Shown: positions 6,990-16,606, numbered from the stretch's first letter. The stretch is 64,000 nucleotides of DNA from Verrucomicrobiota bacterium (GCA_023416735.1 JAEZGX010000026.1:156111-220110); one strand, 5' to 3'. Notes: generated by a model not told the origin, from the letters alone. A program made the numbers and translations.

Positions 6990-9900
6990 GTGAGCGTTCC
7001 AGCTTCACAGAACAAGCGCGCGCGGAGAAAGACGCGGGCGCGGAAGGTTTGGATATTTCTCGCGGGCTGTGTCGTGGGTGCAGCGGGTGTGGCGGGATTG
7101 TTGTTGGCGCCGCCGGTGCAGGGATGGATGTTGCGGAAAGCGGTGGGGATGCAGCCGGGATGGCGGGTGAGTTTCGAGCGATTTGGCGCGGCGCCGAGTG
7201 GCGTGGAGGCGCGCGGGCTGGAGTTTGCGATGCCCGGTGTGGTGGCGCAGGTGGAGCCCTTGATCGTGCGGATTGCGCCGGGGCGTTTGTTGACGAAGCG
7301 CGAGCTTCAGATCGAGCGCGTGGAAGCGCAGAAAGTGCGCGTGACAATCACGCCGTCGGAGCTGGCGGCGAGCGAGTCGGCGCCGTTTACGGGCTTGCTG
7401 AGTTTGTTGCAGTCGCCGCTCCCGTGGATGATCGACGAGGTGAAGCTCGAAGGAGAGATCGCGGTGCGCGATGGCGACGCGGCGGTGGTGGTGGGCGAGT
7501 TTCGCATCGAAGGCGGCGGGTTGTCGGCGAGCACGCCGGGGGAGTTTGCTTATGAGATGGCGGTGAACTCGGCGTTGTTGCCGCTGGGGCCGGAAAACAA
7601 GGTGCGGAGCGCGGGGACGGTGCGATTGACGCAAACGGCGTCGCATGGCGTGGCGCGGATCGAAGTGAGCGGAGACTTGGCGCTGCCGAAGTATGGCGAG
7701 CTGGAGTTGCCCGCGGGGATGTTTTCGCTGGCGGTGTCGGCGTCGGAGAAAGGCGAGGATTACAGCGGGCGGCTGGAGTTGGGCGCGGCGGTGTCGGCGG
7801 AATTCGAGGCGGCGCTGGATGGAGCGTTGGGGATGTTGGCGGGGCGGGCGGGGTTGAGCGTGAAAGATGGGATGCTGGCGTCGGGAGTGTTGGGCGAACC
7901 GGTGCCGCAGGTGGTGACGGATGCGGAGGCGGTGTTTTCGCTGGATGCGAACAGTGGCGAAGCGACGGCGACGTTGGGCGGCGAAGTCGAGGTGAAGGAG
8001 ATGGGGCGGTTGATGCCGGAGCTGGACGTGATGGGGGCGTTCAAGGGGCGGTTCGATGCGGGGGTGGCGCGGCGGGGGGCGGCGGCGATGGTGGAGAGTT
8101 TTGGCCTGGCGATGCGCGGCGAGGGATTGGAGGGCGATGAGCCGGAGGTGCGGGTGGTGTTGGATGCGCCGGTGAATGTGATGGAAATTTCGGATACGCG
8201 GGTGGCGACGGTGACGCTGGAAAGGTTTCCGGTCACGTGGGCGAATCCGTGGTTGGTGTCGGCGGAGGTGGAGTTGGAGCCGGCCGAGTTTGGCGGCGAG
8301 TGGGCGGTGTCGTTTGCGGACGGAGCGGAGCGGATTGTGATGACGCCCGTGCGGCCGAGTGTGGTGGAGCCGGTGGTGTTCAAAGGGCTGCCGCTGCCGC
8401 CGGGGAGGTTTTCGTTGAGTCCCAGGCTGGAGTTGACGAGCGCGGGCGTGCGCGTGGATGTGGCGGATTTTTCGGCGGTGTCCGAAGCGGGCGAGCGGAT
8501 GAGTGGGCGGGCGGGGGTGACGTATGATTTCGAAACGGAGGCGATCGGGCTGGAAGGCGAGATGAGCGGGATGGTGCCGACGGTGCCGTTTTCAGTGACG
8601 GCGCAGTGGGCCGGAACGATGACCGGCGACGTGCTCGAGCTGCGAACGCTGGACGTCGAAGGGCGGGAAGAAGGACGTGAGCAGCGGCCGATTGAAGTGA
8701 AGTTGTTGCGCGCGGTGACGGTGGATTTGGAGAAGTTGAACGTGCCGGCGGTGGACGAGGCGCGGGATTTGTTGCGGCTGAAATTCGGAGGATTGGCGCT
8801 CGGGTGGGTGTCGCAGTGGCTGAGCGATGCGGTGGTGGAAGGATCGCTGGCGCGCGGCGAGTCGGTGGTGAGTGTTGCGGCGGGAGGAAAGCTGTCGCTG
8901 ACGACGGAAACGCCGTGGGAAGTCACGGGAGCGGAACTCGCGGTAGGCGGGCGCGAGATGATTGAAGGTCGAGTGGAATTTTCGCCGGGCGGGGAGTTTT
9001 TTGAAAATCGGATCGAAGCGAAGGTCGAGCGTATCGAAGGTTTGGATGCGCGGGGAAATCGCGTGCGAGGGGACGTGGCGGTGTCGGCTCAAATCGCGGA
9101 GAAACGAGCGACGATGGACGTGACGTTGGAGGCGGAACTGCCGGCCTTGCCGGGGAGCGAGGGGACCTTTGGGGCGGTGACGGCGACCTTGATGGCGAAG
9201 GCGCACAACGAGTCGGACACGCTGGTGGCGATGGATGAGTTTGAGTTGCGGGTGAGAAATGCAGAGCGGGAACTCGCGAGCGTGATGGCGCCGGAGCCCT
9301 TTGTGTTTGGGCTGGCGAACAGCGGGACGGCGGTGTTGGCGACGCTGACGCCGTTGCGCGTGAACGTGGGCGAAATCCCGCTGGCGTGGGCGAAGCCGTG
9401 GGTGACGCCGACGGAGTTGGGCGGGGTGCTGGAGCCGTGCGAGTTCGCGCTGACGGGGAAGATGACGAAGTTGTTGGTGCGGCCGTTGACGCCGGTGAAG
9501 GTGTGCGAGCTGGCGGTGCGGAACGAGGCGGGCGAGTTGGTGCGCGATGCGGTGTTTTCGTTTTTCCCGGGATTGGACCTGACGGTGATCTGCATGCCGG
9601 TGCCGGAATTCATGCTGGTCATGCAAGGGCACGCGCATCTGACGAACGGCGCGTTGGACGTGGCAGGAAAGCGAGCGATGGACGTGGATGGCGCGCTGCG
9701 GTTTTTGGGGAATGATCAGACGGTGCTGCCGAGTGGCGTGGAGCTGACGACGCGGGTGGAGTTGTCGGCCCTGGCGGGCGTGGCGGCGGCGAAGGCGAGC
9801 GGAGTGCCGGCGGAAGGATCGGTGGTGGCGCGGGTGAATGGAGATTTGTTGGGGAAGGCGCCGATCGAGTTTTGGACGAGAATCGAAGGCGTGCGGGCGG

Positions 9901-11195
9901 CGGATGGGAGGCGGGATCTTCCGGCGGTGGAAGTGGAGTCACATGGGAAGGTTTCGCTCGAGGACGGATTTTTCGGCGACGTAGCAGTGACGATGGAGAC
10001 GCAGCCGCGGATGACGGATGCGCGGTTCGAGATGCGGTTGAATCCAAAGGACGCGATGCTGCATGTGGCGTCGGCGTTTCGGAGCCGGTTTTTCGACGCG
10101 GGGGAAGCGCTCGAATGGGCGAAGGTGTTTCAGCCGGCGAAGGTGGAAGCGGCCGTGGTGGCGGAAACGGCTGCGAAGGAGGCGGGCGACGGCGGTGGAA
10201 AAAAGTATGAGCAGTGGGGCGTGCCGTTTTGGTCGGTTGTGCGGGGGCACTTCGATTTGGAGATGGGAGCGGTGCAGTCGGGGCCGTATCGGATCGACGA
10301 ACTACGAGGGCGGTTGGAGCTGCGCGACCGCGAGGTGGAGTTGAAGGATCTGCGCGGATCGATGTTTGCCGGGCGATGGGGCGGGAATGTGAGGATCGAT
10401 TATCGGCCGGAGGACAAGGAGGCGGACCATGCGTTGACGGGGGAATTTCGGATCGAGCAGTTCGATTCGTCGCGCGTGGTGCAGACGGTGTTTCCGGAGG
10501 AGTTGTCGTCGGTCGAGGCGAAGATCGATGTGCGATCAACGGTCCGGAGCCGTGGCAATGCGTTGCCGGAATTGATCGAGCGGACGGCCGGCGAGTTTAC
10601 GGTCGAAGGACGCGAAGGTCTGGTGCGGTTGAAAGTGCCGAAACAGGAGCTGGCGGCGACGGCGGCGGTGTTTGGCGGGACGATTTTATTATCGCCGGAG
10701 CTGCGGGCGCTCGGGCGGCTGTTGAAGAAATTTGCCGAGATGCCGGTGGATCAGATTCGGATTTCCGGCGAGCGGACGGAGGCGGGCGAAGTGGCGTTGA
10801 AGGAACTGCGCATCGAGTCGCCGCAGGCGAAGCTTGTAGCGACCGGACGGATACCGGCGGTGGACGGCGAGCCGTTGATGAACCGGCCGCTGGAGTTATC
10901 GATCGACCTGGCGGCGAGAGACGAGATGGCGGTGATTCTCGGCGGGATGAGCTTGATCGAGAAGAAGCCGCGGGCGGATGGCTATCGCGGGTTGAAGGAG
11001 CAATTCGTGCTGGGTGGAAAGGCGGGGGAGCCGGACACGGGGCCGCTGTATGATTTGCTGGCGAAGGCGGTGGTGGGGTCGAAAGGGACGTGGGGATTCT
11101 TGATGCGAAAGGTGCAGAATGAGGTGAACAAGATGAAGGCGAAGGAAGAGGCGGCGGCGAAGGGAGCGAAGAAGACGGCGATGATTTCGCGATGA
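6990..11195 (+). CDS. Very large AsmA/TamB-like envelope protein
   Basis: About 1400 residues. A basic N-terminus is followed by one membrane anchor (KVWIFLAGCVVGAAGVAGLLLAPP). More than 1300 residues of short alternating beta-strand segments follow, and an AsmA-like C-terminal region (ELRGRLELRDREVELKDLRGSMFAGRW, then an amphipathic tail). Proteins of this class (AsmA, YhdP, TamB) are inner-membrane anchored and span the periplasm, with roles in lipid or outer-membrane protein transport; the assignment is by architecture, not by a diagnostic motif. The start is uncertain: GTG at 6990 is preferred, but GTG at 6930, overlapping the previous stop, is possible. Confidence 0.65.
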   Translation: MSVPASQNKRARRKTRARKVWIFLAGCVVGAAGVAGLLLAPPVQGWMLRKAVGMQPGWRVSFERFGAAPSGVEARGLEFAMPGVVAQVEPLIVRIAPGRLLTKRELQIERVEAQKVRVTITPSELAASESAPFTGLLSLLQSPLPWMIDEVKLEGEIAVRDGDAAVVVGEFRIEGGGLSASTPGEFAYEMAVNSALLPLGPENKVRSAGTVRLTQTASHGVARIEVSGDLALPKYGELELPAGMFSLAVSASEKGEDYSGRLELGAAVSAEFEAALDGALGMLAGRAGLSVKDGMLASGVLGEPVPQVVTDAEAVFSLDANSGEATATLGGEVEVKEMGRLMPELDVMGAFKGRFDAGVARRGAAAMVESFGLAMRGEGLEGDEPEVRVVLDAPVNVMEISDTRVATVTLERFPVTWANPWLVSAEVELEPAEFGGEWAVSFADGAERIVMTPVRPSVVEPVVFKGLPLPPGRFSLSPRLELTSAGVRVDVADFSAVSEAGERMSGRAGVTYDFETEAIGLEGEMSGMVPTVPFSVTAQWAGTMTGDVLELRTLDVEGREEGREQRPIEVKLLRAVTVDLEKLNVPAVDEARDLLRLKFGGLALGWVSQWLSDAVVEGSLARGESVVSVAAGGKLSLTTETPWEVTGAELAVGGREMIEGRVEFSPGGEFFENRIEAKVERIEGLDARGNRVRGDVAVSAQIAEKRATMDVTLEAELPALPGSEGTFGAVTATLMAKAHNESDTLVAMDEFELRVRNAERELASVMAPEPFVFGLANSGTAVLATLTPLRVNVGEIPLAWAKPWVTPTELGGVLEPCEFALTGKMTKLLVRPLTPVKVCELAVRNEAGELVRDAVFSFFPGLDLTVICMPVPEFMLVMQGHAHLTNGALDVAGKRAMDVDGALRFLGNDQTVLPSGVELTTRVELSALAGVAAAKASGVPAEGSVVARVNGDLLGKAPIEFWTRIEGVRAADGRRDLPAVEVESHGKVSLEDGFFGDVAVTMETQPRMTDARFEMRLNPKDAMLHVASAFRSRFFDAGEALEWAKVFQPAKVEAAVVAETAAKEAGDGGGKKYEQWGVPFWSVVRGHFDLEMGAVQSGPYRIDELRGRLELRDREVELKDLRGSMFAGRWGGNVRIDYRPEDKEADHALTGEFRIEQFDSSRVVQTVFPEELSSVEAKIDVRSTVRSRGNALPELIERTAGEFTVEGREGLVRLKVPKQELAATAAVFGGTILLSPELRALGRLLKKFAEMPVDQIRISGERTEAGEVALKELRIESPQAKLVATGRIPAVDGEPLMNRPLELSIDLAARDEMAVILGGMSLIEKKPRADGYRGLKEQFVLGGKAGEPDTGPLYDLLAKAVVGSKGTWGFLMRKVQNEVNKMKAKEEAAAKGAKKTAMISR

Positions 11196-11593
11196 AAACG
11201 TGCGCTACGATTTTGATGATGGTGGGATTGTGGGCGGTGGCCGCGGCGGAGACGTGGACCTTGGTATTGCACGGGACGGTGACGAATACGACGGAGGACG
11301 AGGCGACGGCGAACGTGTTGATGGTGTTGGCGGTCGACGGCGAAAAGGTGGTGGGAGAGATGAAAACGGAGGCGCCGCTGGCGGGGACGGGGAAGCTCGA
11401 AGGACGGATGGTCGGGGCGTGGTGCGAGCTGAGTGGCGAAATGCAGGAAGGATTCCGGATTTCGTTTCGCGGCGCGGTGAATGCGAAGGATTTTCGCGGG
11501 ACGTATGTGGCGGCGGTGCCGGGCGAGCCGGTGCAATATGGAAAGTTTGAGCTGAAGGTGCAGGCGCCGGCGAAAGTGAGCGGCGGGCGGTGA
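11192..11593 (+). CDS. Small secreted protein of unknown function
   Basis: 133 residues. An N-terminal signal peptide (MKTCATILMMVGLWAVAAAE) with a likely cleavage after AAA is followed by a beta-rich domain with regular VTNTTEDEA, VVGEMKTEAPLAGTG and FRGTYVAAVPGEP segments. The start overlaps the stop of the large AsmA-like gene by four bases (ATGA), so the two are translationally coupled and probably act in the same envelope process. I do not recognise the family. Confidence 0.7.
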   Translation: MKTCATILMMVGLWAVAAAETWTLVLHGTVTNTTEDEATANVLMVLAVDGEKVVGEMKTEAPLAGTGKLEGRMVGAWCELSGEMQEGFRISFRGAVNAKDFRGTYVAAVPGEPVQYGKFELKVQAPAKVSGGR

Positions 11594-11640
11594 GAGATGC
11601 GCGGTGAGTGGGCCGCGCCTCCATTTGGGGACGACCTGCC

Positions 11641-12252
11641 CTACCCTAGCGTTTCGAGGGCGAGAGCGGCGGCGGCGGTGCGGTTTTCGACGCCCAGTTT
11701 CGCGAAGGTGGACTCGAGGTGTTTTTTCACCGTGGTGAGTCCGATACCGAGGATCGTGGCGATTTCGGGGTTCGTTTTTCCGCGGGAGACCCAGAGGAGG
11801 ATTTCGGCTTCGCGCGGCGTGAGCCCGAGTGATTCAAGCGATTCGCTGGATGCTTCGGCGACGTTGGCGCGGCGGGGCGCGGCGGCGACGCGGCGGAGGC
11901 GGGCGTGGACGGCGGCGATGAGATCGTCGGGTTCGACGGGTTTGGTGAGGTAGTCGTCGGCACCGAGATTCATGCCGGTGCGGATGTCGCCTTTCTCGCT
12001 CCAGCCGGTGAGGAAGATGAACGGGAGGTGGGCGGTGGCGGGTTCTTGTCGCAGCGTTTCCAATACACGATGCCCGTTCATCTCGGGCATGGTGATGTCG
12101 CACATCACGAGATCGGGTTGTTCGCGGCGGGCGAGGTCGACGCCTTCGCGGCCGTTTCTCGCTTCGATAACGGTGAAGCCTTCGGCAGCGAGGAGATCGG
12201 CGAACTGGCGGCGCAGTTTCGCTTCGTCGTCGATGACGAGAATTCGCTTCAC
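11641..12252 (-). CDS. NarL/LuxR-type response regulator
   Basis: 204 residues. The N-terminal receiver domain shows the acidic pair (VIDDE), phospho-acceptor Asp52 (VMCDITMPEMNG), and the conserved Lys (DDYLTKPVEPDD). The C-terminal LuxR helix-turn-helix is typical (LTPREAEILLWVSRGKTNPEIATILGI, VKKHLESTFAKLGV). The GTG at 12252 (start of KRILVIDDE) is preferred; the open frame upstream is proline-rich and unconserved. It binds DNA once phosphorylated. No adjacent kinase is on the same strand, but two histidine kinases lie 1.6-5.5 kb away. Confidence 0.92.
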   Translation of the reverse strand: MKRILVIDDEAKLRRQFADLLAAEGFTVIEARNGREGVDLARREQPDLVMCDITMPEMNGHRVLETLRQEPATAHLPFIFLTGWSEKGDIRTGMNLGADDYLTKPVEPDDLIAAVHARLRRVAAAPRRANVAEASSESLESLGLTPREAEILLWVSRGKTNPEIATILGIGLTTVKKHLESTFAKLGVENRTAAAALALETLG

Positions 12253-12496
12253 GGTGGGCGCAGGCTGCCGGGCGCCAGGTGGGAAGTAAAGGCGCGGAAT
12301 GACGGCGGGTTGCGAATAGGGGTTGGGCGGATGGGACCGCTGGGAGAGGCGATGAGGGGGCGGCGCGCTAGGGATCTGGACACGTTGAGCAGACGGGCTC
12401 GCCCTCTTCCGGATGGGCCGGATGGCCCAGGGACGGGCGGCCAATGGTGCGGCGGGGAGAAATCTGAGATGATGCGCCTTCACACCTCTATTTCTC

Positions 12497-12703
12497 ATGA
12501 AACCTCCGATCCTTTTGTTGTCCTTTTTCGCGAGTTTCGCGGCGCTGTTTTCGCTGAGTTACAGCATTGAACTGGCGATTTCTCCGCTGGTGGTCACCGG
12601 GCTGCTGGTGATCTTTCGAGCTGATTACGGGCGGCGGTGGAAGTCGCTGCCGGTGAACATCAAGGAGCGGAAGTCGGACGAAGGACTTCGCCTTGCGGCC
12701 TGA
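12497..12703 (+). CDS. Small membrane protein, unknown
   Basis: 68 residues. It begins MKPPILLLSFFASFAALFSLS, with two hydrophobic stretches (residues 4-21 and 28-40), then a short basic tail. It could be a two-helix membrane peptide. It starts downstream of the divergent response regulator and ends 36 bases before the globin gene, so it may be co-transcribed with the globin. No family recognised. Confidence 0.55.
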   Translation: MKPPILLLSFFASFAALFSLSYSIELAISPLVVTGLLVIFRADYGRRWKSLPVNIKERKSDEGLRLAA

Positions 12704-12738
12704 GGGCTTTGCCACTGAGAACGTCACGCTGTCCAGCC

Positions 12739-13161
12739 ATGACCTCGGGTGAAATTGCGCTCGTGCAGGAGTCTTTCCGCAAGCTGGCTCCGATTTCGGA
12801 TTCGGCCATCGCGCTGTTTTATGCGCGGTGGTTCGAACTCGATCCGGGCCTGCGGAATTTTTGTTGCGGTGCGATGACGGTGAAGGCGAATCGCCTGATG
12901 CGGAGCATCGCGAGCATTGTTGCCCGATTAGACCATTTCGGTGCATTGCGCGACTCGCTCGGGCGCTTGGGAGCGCGGCAGTCGCGGCTGGGAGTGCGGG
13001 AGGAGCACTACGTGACTGCGGGCACGGCGTTCCTGTGGATGCTCAAGAAGATGCTCGGGCTCGAGTTCACGCCGGCGGTGAAGTCGGCTTGGACGCGGTG
13101 TTATGTGGAAGTCGCGACGGCGATGATGGATGGAGCTCAGCTGCAGCGAAAAGCAGCGTGA
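12739..13161 (+). CDS. Single-domain globin lacking the canonical proximal histidine
   Basis: 140 residues aligned by eye with Vitreoscilla haemoglobin and the flavohaemoglobin globin domain. Shared features are the N-terminal helix A, Tyr28 at the B10 position (ALFYARWFELDPGLR), and the F-helix segment LGVREEHYVTAGTAFLWML. The residue matching the proximal haem ligand F8 (His85 in VHb, in KHCQAGV) is Gln81 here (ARQSRLGV), and the CD1 phenylalanine position appears shifted or replaced by cysteine (LRNFCC). The protein may bind haem abnormally or not at all. His90 is the conserved His-Tyr further along and is not in the usual ligand position. Confidence 0.8.
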   Translation: MTSGEIALVQESFRKLAPISDSAIALFYARWFELDPGLRNFCCGAMTVKANRLMRSIASIVARLDHFGALRDSLGRLGARQSRLGVREEHYVTAGTAFLWMLKKMLGLEFTPAVKSAWTRCYVEVATAMMDGAQLQRKAA

Positions 13162-13163
13162 AA

Positions 13164-13202
13164 TGCCGAGGCGGTCCGCGTCGGCAGCCCTACCCTTTTT
13201 TT
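13164..13202 (+). terminator. Hairpin and T-run after the globin gene
   Basis: A 10-base stem (13164-13173 with 13177-13186, one mismatch, loop GTC) is followed by GCCCTACCC and eight T residues. The unusual spacer before the T-run resembles the CCCTAC tail of the hairpins at 3702 and 19073. It would terminate the globin gene just ahead of the cytochrome gene. Confidence 0.6.
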
Positions 13203-13219
13203 CAACACACACTACCCTG

Positions 13220-13669
13220 ATGAAAACGAAAATTACGTCCCTGATTGTTGCCGGCTCGATGCTGGCGTGCGTGGTCCTGCTTGCATTCAACGTGCGAGCG
13301 GGCGAAGCGGCTTTGGCGAACAAAGAGTCGGAGCATGGCCTGCTCGTGGAGCGCGGCCGCTATCTGGTGAACAGCGTGGGAGTATGCGCGGATTGTCACA
13401 CGCCGAGGAATGAGCGTGGTGAATTGATCCAGGAGCTGGCGCTCGAAGGCGCGCCGCTCGGCTTTGCGCCGACCGTGCCGATGCCGTGGGCGCCGGCGGC
13501 GCCGCCGATCGCGGGATTGAAGGCGATGACGGATGAGCAGGCGAAGACGTTTTTGATGACGGGTGTGCGGCCGGATGGTTCGAAGCCGCTGCCGCCGATG
13601 CCGGAGTATCGTTTCTCGGAGCCGGATGCGGCGGCGGTGCTGGCGTATCTGCGGACGGTAGGGAAGTGA
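13220..13669 (+). CDS. Secreted mono-haem c-type cytochrome
   Basis: 149 residues. The signal peptide (residues 1 to about 27, ending FNVRAG) directs export to the periplasm. One haem-attachment site, CADCH (Cys56, Cys59, His60), is followed by TPRNERGEL, and the C-terminal half contains a likely axial Met (PMPEYRFSEPDAAAVLAYLRTVGK). It looks like the class-I cytochromes found as subunits of dehydrogenases or oxidases. The ATG at 13220 is chosen because the signal peptide starts there. Its electron partner is not visible nearby. Confidence 0.88.
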   Translation: MKTKITSLIVAGSMLACVVLLAFNVRAGEAALANKESEHGLLVERGRYLVNSVGVCADCHTPRNERGELIQELALEGAPLGFAPTVPMPWAPAAPPIAGLKAMTDEQAKTFLMTGVRPDGSKPLPPMPEYRFSEPDAAAVLAYLRTVGK

Positions 13670-13677
13670 GGGAAGAG

Positions 13678-13703
13678 AAGGCGCGGTGAGGACATCGCGC
13701 CTT
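13678..13703 (+). terminator. Terminator-like hairpin after the cytochrome gene
   Basis: Perfect 8-base arms (AAGGCGCG and CGCGCCTT) enclose a 10-base loop. The TCGGCACTATTTTCT tail is T-rich but interrupted. Confidence 0.55.
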
Positions 13704-13855
13704 TCGGCACTATTTTCTCTGCGCGGCGTGGCGGTCATCCACTCGCACACGCTCGCAGCTGCTAAACACACGCACAACCCGCAGGCGGGGTGGCGGCGAA
13801 CGTTCGCCGTTGCCTGCCTGCGGTTCTGTTTTATCGCTGGGAGCTTCGAAACCGC

Positions 13856-16606
13856 ATGACTCGGTCGGACTCCCCTACTCCCTCGACGCCGGCGGATCAA
13901 ACGGCGAGCGCGGAGCTGGCGCGCGTGCAGGAGGCGTTGCGCGTGAGCGAGGCGAGCCGGCGGGAGTCGCAGACGTTTTTTGAAAAAAGTTTCGAGGCGA
14001 GTCCGGCGCTGATGACGATTGCGCGGATCGCGGATGGGAAGCTGATCGAGATTAATCCGGCGTTCCTGCGGCGGTCGGGTTACACGCGGGAAGAAGCGGT
14101 GGGGAAATCGACGCTGGAGTTGAACCTGTGGGTGGAGCCGAAGCAGCGGGCCGAGTTGGTGGAGAAGATGCAGGCGGAGGGACGCGTGCGGGACTTCGCG
14201 GCGGATTTCCGGATGAAGTCGGGTGAGGTCCGGACGCTGTTGTTGAATGCGGACGTGATTCACGTCGATGGGCCGCCGTGCATGGTGACGGTGGCGACCG
14301 ACATCACGGAGCGGCGGCGGCGGGAGGAGGTGCAGGCGGCGACGTATGAGATTTCGCAGGCGGTGCTGGCGAGCGGGGATCTCGGCACCTTGTTCCAGGA
14401 GATGCATCGGATCGTCGGTGGCTTGATGCCGGCGCGGAATTTTTATGTGGCGCTGCTGAGTCCGGATGGGAACGAGCTGTCGTTTCCATTTTTCGTGGAC
14501 GAGCACGTGCCGGGGGCGCCGCCGCGGAAGCCGGGGAATGGATTCAGCGAGTATGTGTTGTTCACGGGGGAGCCGTTGCTGGCGACGGCGGACGAGCTCG
14601 TGGAGATTTTGGCGGCGCGAGGATTTTATCAAAAACTCGACCGGCCGGCGGCGCAGCGGTTGGGAGCGCCGTTGCGGATCGGGGGAAAGGCGATCGGCGT
14701 GATCGCGCTCCAAGATTACGAAAATCCCTGTGCGTATTCGGAGGACGACAAGCGGCTGTTGACCTTTGTGGCGGACCAGATGGCGGCGGCGGTGCACCGG
14801 CGTTTTGCGGAGGAGGCGTTGCGGCAGGCGGAGCTGCAGTATCGCGGAATTTTCGAGAACGCGCTCGAAGGATTGTATCAGACGACGCCGGACGGCCGGT
14901 TCTTGAAGGCGAATCCGGCGATGGCGCGGATGTGCGGTTACGAGACGCCGGAGGAGCTGATTCGCGGAATGAACGACATCGCGCACCAGCTGTATGTGGA
15001 TCGCGGCCGTCGGGCGGAATTTCTGCGGAGCATCGCCGAGCAGGACCAGTTGACGGATTTCGAGTCCGAGATGCGGCGGCGTGACGGAACGACGATGTGG
15101 GTGAGCGAGTCGGTGCGCGTGGTGCGGGATGCGCAGGGGAAGGTGAGCCATTTCGAAGGCGTGGCGGTGGACGTGACGCAGCAGCATGAGGCGGCGCGCG
15201 TGTTGCAGGCGGCGAAGGAGGCGGCGGATGCGGCGAGCCGGGCGAAGAGTTATTTTCTCGCGAGCGTGAGCCATGAGCTGCGGACGCCGTTGAATGGAAT
15301 TCTTGGATACACGCAGATCCTGCGGCGCGATCCGGCACTCGGCGAAAAACAGCGCGAAGGCGTGCGGGTGATTCACGAGTCGGCCGAGCATCTGCTGGCG
15401 TTGATCAACGACGTGCTGGATTTATCGAAGATCGAGGCGGGGCGGATCGAGCTGCAGGTGTCGGATTTCGATCTGGTGGAATTTATCGCGGGCGTGGAGC
15501 GCGTGTTTGCGCCGCGAGCGAGGGACAAGGGATTGTTGTTGGAAACGCAGGTGGACGCGGACGTGCCGCGCTGGGTGCGGGGAGATGAGCAGCGGCTGCG
15601 TCAGGTGGTGTTCAATCTCGTGGCGAATGCGGTGACGTTCACGCAGCGTGGCGGCGTGGTGGTGTCGGTGAAAGTGGACGGCGAGGCGCTGTCATTTTCG
15701 GTGAGCGACACGGGGCGCGGAATCATGGCGGAAGACATGGGCCGATTGTTCGAGCCCTTCGTGCAGTTGGGCGAGCGGGCGGCGGGCGGGACGGGATTGG
15801 GGCTGGCGATCAGTCGGAGCCTGGTGGAGCGGATGGGCGGAAAGCTGCAGGTGGAGAGCAAGCCCGGCTGGGGCAGCCGGTTTTGGTTTGCGGTGCGTTT
15901 GCCGGAGGCGGCGGAAGGAGCAAGCGGGACGAGTTCGGGGCTGCGGCGGGTGTCGGGTTATGAAGGGACGGTGAAGCGCGTGCTGGTCGTGGACGATCAT
16001 GCGGCGAATCGCGCGCTGCTGGTGGATTTGCTCGGGCCGGTGGGATTCGAGATCGCGCAAGCGGTGGATGGAGCGGAGGCGTTGGAGGAGGTGGAACGGT
16101 TTCAGCCGGATCTGGTGTTGATGGATCTGCGGTTGCCGGGAGAGATCGACGGGTTGGAGGCAACGCGGAGATTGCGGGCGCGGGAGGAAGCGGCGGGCGG
16201 GAAGACGAGGCGCGCGATCGTGGCGGTGTCGGCGAGTGCGTATGATTTGGATCGCAGCGAGTGTTTCGCGGCCGGGTGCGATGCGTTTCTGGCGAAGCCG
16301 TTTCGTGAGGAGGAACTGTGGACGACGATCGGGCGGGTGTTGGGTTTGACGTGGAAGACGATCGATCCGGAAGAGACGCGCACACCCTTCCCGCTGGTGG
16401 TGGAAGCGCCGCCGGTGGAAGAGGCGGCGGCGATTTATGAACTGGCGGCGAAAGGAGATGTGGTGGCGATCCGTGCGCGGGCGCAGGCATTGATGGCGGG
16501 GGACGTGAAGTATCAGGCCTTCGCGCAAGGCGTGTTGGATCTGGCGGGGCGGTTCAAGATGAAGGCGATTCGACAGTTTGTGGGGCGGTATCTAAACCAC
16601 GGATGA
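13856..16606 (+). CDS. Hybrid sensor histidine kinase (PAS-GAF-PAS-HisKA-HATPase-REC)
   Basis: 916 residues, no transmembrane segment seen, so a cytoplasmic sensor. Order: PAS (about 40-157), GAF-like (about 160-325), second PAS (about 325-445), HisKA with the phospho-histidine near residue 472 (SVSHELRTPLNGILG), HATPase (DTGRGIM, GGTGLGLAISRSLVERMGG), then a receiver with Asp near 757 (LVLMDLRLPGEIDG) and a C-terminal helical tail, possibly an Hpt remnant. ATG 13856 is preferred over an upstream in-frame codon. The last four residues and the stop codon are supplied by a dispersed ACCACG-type repeat. The next gene is a receiver-kinase. Confidence 0.93.
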   Translation: MTRSDSPTPSTPADQTASAELARVQEALRVSEASRRESQTFFEKSFEASPALMTIARIADGKLIEINPAFLRRSGYTREEAVGKSTLELNLWVEPKQRAELVEKMQAEGRVRDFAADFRMKSGEVRTLLLNADVIHVDGPPCMVTVATDITERRRREEVQAATYEISQAVLASGDLGTLFQEMHRIVGGLMPARNFYVALLSPDGNELSFPFFVDEHVPGAPPRKPGNGFSEYVLFTGEPLLATADELVEILAARGFYQKLDRPAAQRLGAPLRIGGKAIGVIALQDYENPCAYSEDDKRLLTFVADQMAAAVHRRFAEEALRQAELQYRGIFENALEGLYQTTPDGRFLKANPAMARMCGYETPEELIRGMNDIAHQLYVDRGRRAEFLRSIAEQDQLTDFESEMRRRDGTTMWVSESVRVVRDAQGKVSHFEGVAVDVTQQHEAARVLQAAKEAADAASRAKSYFLASVSHELRTPLNGILGYTQILRRDPALGEKQREGVRVIHESAEHLLALINDVLDLSKIEAGRIELQVSDFDLVEFIAGVERVFAPRARDKGLLLETQVDADVPRWVRGDEQRLRQVVFNLVANAVTFTQRGGVVVSVKVDGEALSFSVSDTGRGIMAEDMGRLFEPFVQLGERAAGGTGLGLAISRSLVERMGGKLQVESKPGWGSRFWFAVRLPEAAEGASGTSSGLRRVSGYEGTVKRVLVVDDHAANRALLVDLLGPVGFEIAQAVDGAEALEEVERFQPDLVLMDLRLPGEIDGLEATRRLRAREEAAGGKTRRAIVAVSASAYDLDRSECFAAGCDAFLAKPFREEELWTTIGRVLGLTWKTIDPEETRTPFPLVVEAPPVEEAAAIYELAAKGDVVAIRARAQALMAGDVKYQAFAQGVLDLAGRFKMKAIRQFVGRYLNHG

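Noticed and set aside
13202..15391. A 729-codon antisense frame across the cytochrome and hybrid kinase genes
   Set aside because: Arginine/histidine-rich composition typical of a shadow frame; the sense strand encodes clear cytochrome c and PAS/GAF domains.
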